Origin: an uncultured Streptococcus sp.
Lineage (GTDB): Bacteria > Bacillota > Bacilli > Lactobacillales > Streptococcaceae
Assembly: GCA_902461025.1 (NCBI GenBank)
Contig: CABPWC010000025.1
Span: forward strand, 1 to 15,903
Direction of reading: 5' to 3'
Length of the DNA: 15,903 nucleotides
Positions 15,352-15,903 of the stretch are shown here, one piece after another. The stretch's first letter is position 1, and each line of letters begins with the position of its first letter. Under the pieces are notes generated by a model, which saw nothing but the letters and a program-made list of their open reading frames with translations, ran no database searches and was not told the DNA's origin. Both the position numbers and the translations under genes were made by a program.

Positions 15352-15380
15352 AGTATACCACATTTCTAAATCAGGAACAA
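15352..15380 (-). promoter_or_regulatory. Promoter of the siderophore-type transport operon
   Basis: On the minus strand TTGTTC (15375-15380) and TATACT (15352-15357) are 17 bases apart, and TGG before the -10 box gives an extended -10 element. It starts about 50 bp upstream of the permease ATG. Confidence 0.68.
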
Positions 15381-15395
15381 GACTAGAAAAATGCA

Positions 15396-15426
15396 CACAA
15401 AAAAGCCCTCTGAAGTCAGAGAGCTT
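15396..15426 (-). terminator. Terminator insulating the transport operon from upstream
   Basis: AAGC and CTCTGA pair with TCAGAG and GCTT with one internal mismatch (15403-15426). On the minus strand the stem is followed by six T, ending transcripts that arrive from the rpsO side just before the operon promoter. Confidence 0.8.
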
Positions 15427-15455
15427 GATCCTTGCTGGATAAAACGTTTATAAAC

Positions 15456-15598
15456 TAGGCGACAAGCCGAAGATTGTACTTGAGTATATCGAGGTAAGGT
15501 GACAAAAATAAAAAGCTACTCAACTAGAGTAGCCTTATTTTCAAGATGCGCTCAATTGAACACGGCCTAAAAACTTGGCAAAATCAAAAAATCTCCCC
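15456..15598. repeat. Tandem repeat unit, copy A
   Basis: The core 15467-15583 matches 15649-15765 with only four mismatches in 117 positions and no gap. Weaker similarity extends on both sides (CTAGG...CCGAAG to the left, GCAAAA...ATCTCC to the right). It contains a 7-bp hairpin GCTACTC-AACTA-GAGTAGC (about 15515-15533), whose minus-strand side ends in a T-rich run, and a palindrome-like TACTTGAGTA. No reading frame is conserved in it. Confidence 0.85.
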
Positions 15599-15608
15599 GG
15601 AGGGAGAT
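15591..15608 (-). terminator. Terminator hairpin between the two repeat units
   Basis: ATCTCCC-CGGA-GGGAGAT is a perfect 7-bp stem. On the minus strand it is followed by TTTTTT, so it is a good intrinsic terminator for transcripts from copy B or rpsO. Confidence 0.78.
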
Positions 15609-15635
15609 CATTCTGGTTTATTTTACCTTACAGTG

Positions 15636-15778
15636 CTAGGAACCGTAACCGAAGATTATACTTGAGTATATCGAGGTAAGGTGACAAAAATAAAAAGCTA
15701 CTCAACTAGAGTAGCCTTATTTTCAAGATGTGCTCAATTGAACACGGCCTAAGCACTTGGCAAAAAAGATAAAATCTC
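15636..15778. repeat. Tandem repeat unit, copy B
   Basis: This is the second copy of the ~180-bp unit, offset by 182 bp from copy A, with the same internal GCTACTC hairpin (about 15697-15715). It is the copy nearer to rpsO and lies about 70 bp after its stop codon. A further small inverted repeat GAAACT-GA-AGTTTC (15781-15794) stands at its rpsO-proximal edge. Confidence 0.85.
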
Positions 15779-15849
15779 CTAGAAACTGAAGTTTCTTCGT
15801 CAATTTTCCTATTTTTGCTTTGTGCTTTTGACGGCCTTTGTATCTTGAA

Positions 15850-15903
15850 TTAACGACGAAGTCCTAGAGAGTTGATCAACTCACGGTAACGGTTAACGTC
15901 GTT
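15850..15903 (-). CDS. rpsO: 30S ribosomal protein S15, C-terminal fragment (cut by the window edge)
   Basis: The last 17 codons before TAA read NDVNRYRELINSLGLRR, the well-known C-terminus of bacterial S15, which binds the 16S rRNA central domain early in 30S assembly. The rest of the gene lies outside the window on the minus strand. Confidence 0.93.
   Translation of the reverse strand, partial: NDVNRYRELINSLGLRR

Noticed and set aside
15456..15778. CRISPR array or Cia-dependent csRNA genes
   Set aside because: Only two long units without regular short repeats and spacers, so not CRISPR; no TTTAAG-N5-TTTAAG CiaR site is visible upstream, so csRNA identity is unsupported.

Overview
The window looks like chromosomal DNA of a mitis-group Streptococcus (S. 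mitis / S. oralis / S. pneumoniae relatives). This rests on a GuaA and an S15 C-terminus that read like the pneumococcal proteins, a PezA/PezT pair of pneumococcal type, a YSIRK-like/LPXTG surface protein, and two copies of a sequence derived from the 3' end of streptococcal rpsI. Species identity is inferred from remembered protein families, not from a search.

Layout. (1) 1-1413: the 3' four-fifths of guaA and its terminator, conserved core. (2) 1440-5426: a visibly A+T-rich segment of about 4 kb bounded by two direct repeats that match the last codons of rpsI. It holds a small membrane ORF, a terminator/MITE-like hairpin element, a large intact PHP-AAA ATPase of the TrlF type, a truncated GNAT acetyltransferase and the C-terminal stub of a tyrosine integrase that ends about 95 bp from the second repeat. 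I read this as a decayed mini genomic island whose main surviving cargo is the TrlF-like gene. (3) 5447-7073: debris of a polymorphic-toxin (Rhs/YD-repeat) locus on the minus strand: an Rhs core fragment, an intact putative immunity gene, a frameshifted toxin tip, and a small ORF with an EF-hand-like loop. (4) 7128-8435: a complete pezAT toxin-antitoxin operon with promoter and a perfect palindromic operator. (5) 8611-10166: a cell-wall-anchored VWA-domain protein with its terminator, promoter and an unusual leader hairpin. (6) 10257-11671: the DEAD-box RNA helicase cshB. (7) 11751-15380: a four-gene minus-strand operon (FecCD permease, FecE-like ATPase, FhuD/BtuF-like lipoprotein, Fes-like esterase), probably for uptake and opening of a ferric siderophore. 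(8) 15396-15849: a gene-free stretch holding a tandem ~180-bp duplication and a stack of minus-strand terminator hairpins. (9) 15850-15903: the 3' end of rpsO.

Apart from guaA and the integrase stub, every gene runs on the minus strand. The accessory part (1414-10230) lies between housekeeping genes guaA and cshB and looks like a hotspot where an integrative element, a toxin/immunity locus, a TA pair and a surface protein have accumulated. The most interesting units are the solo TrlF-like gene in an island bounded by rpsI-derived repeats, the toxin/immunity debris, and the duplicated hairpin unit beside rpsO.
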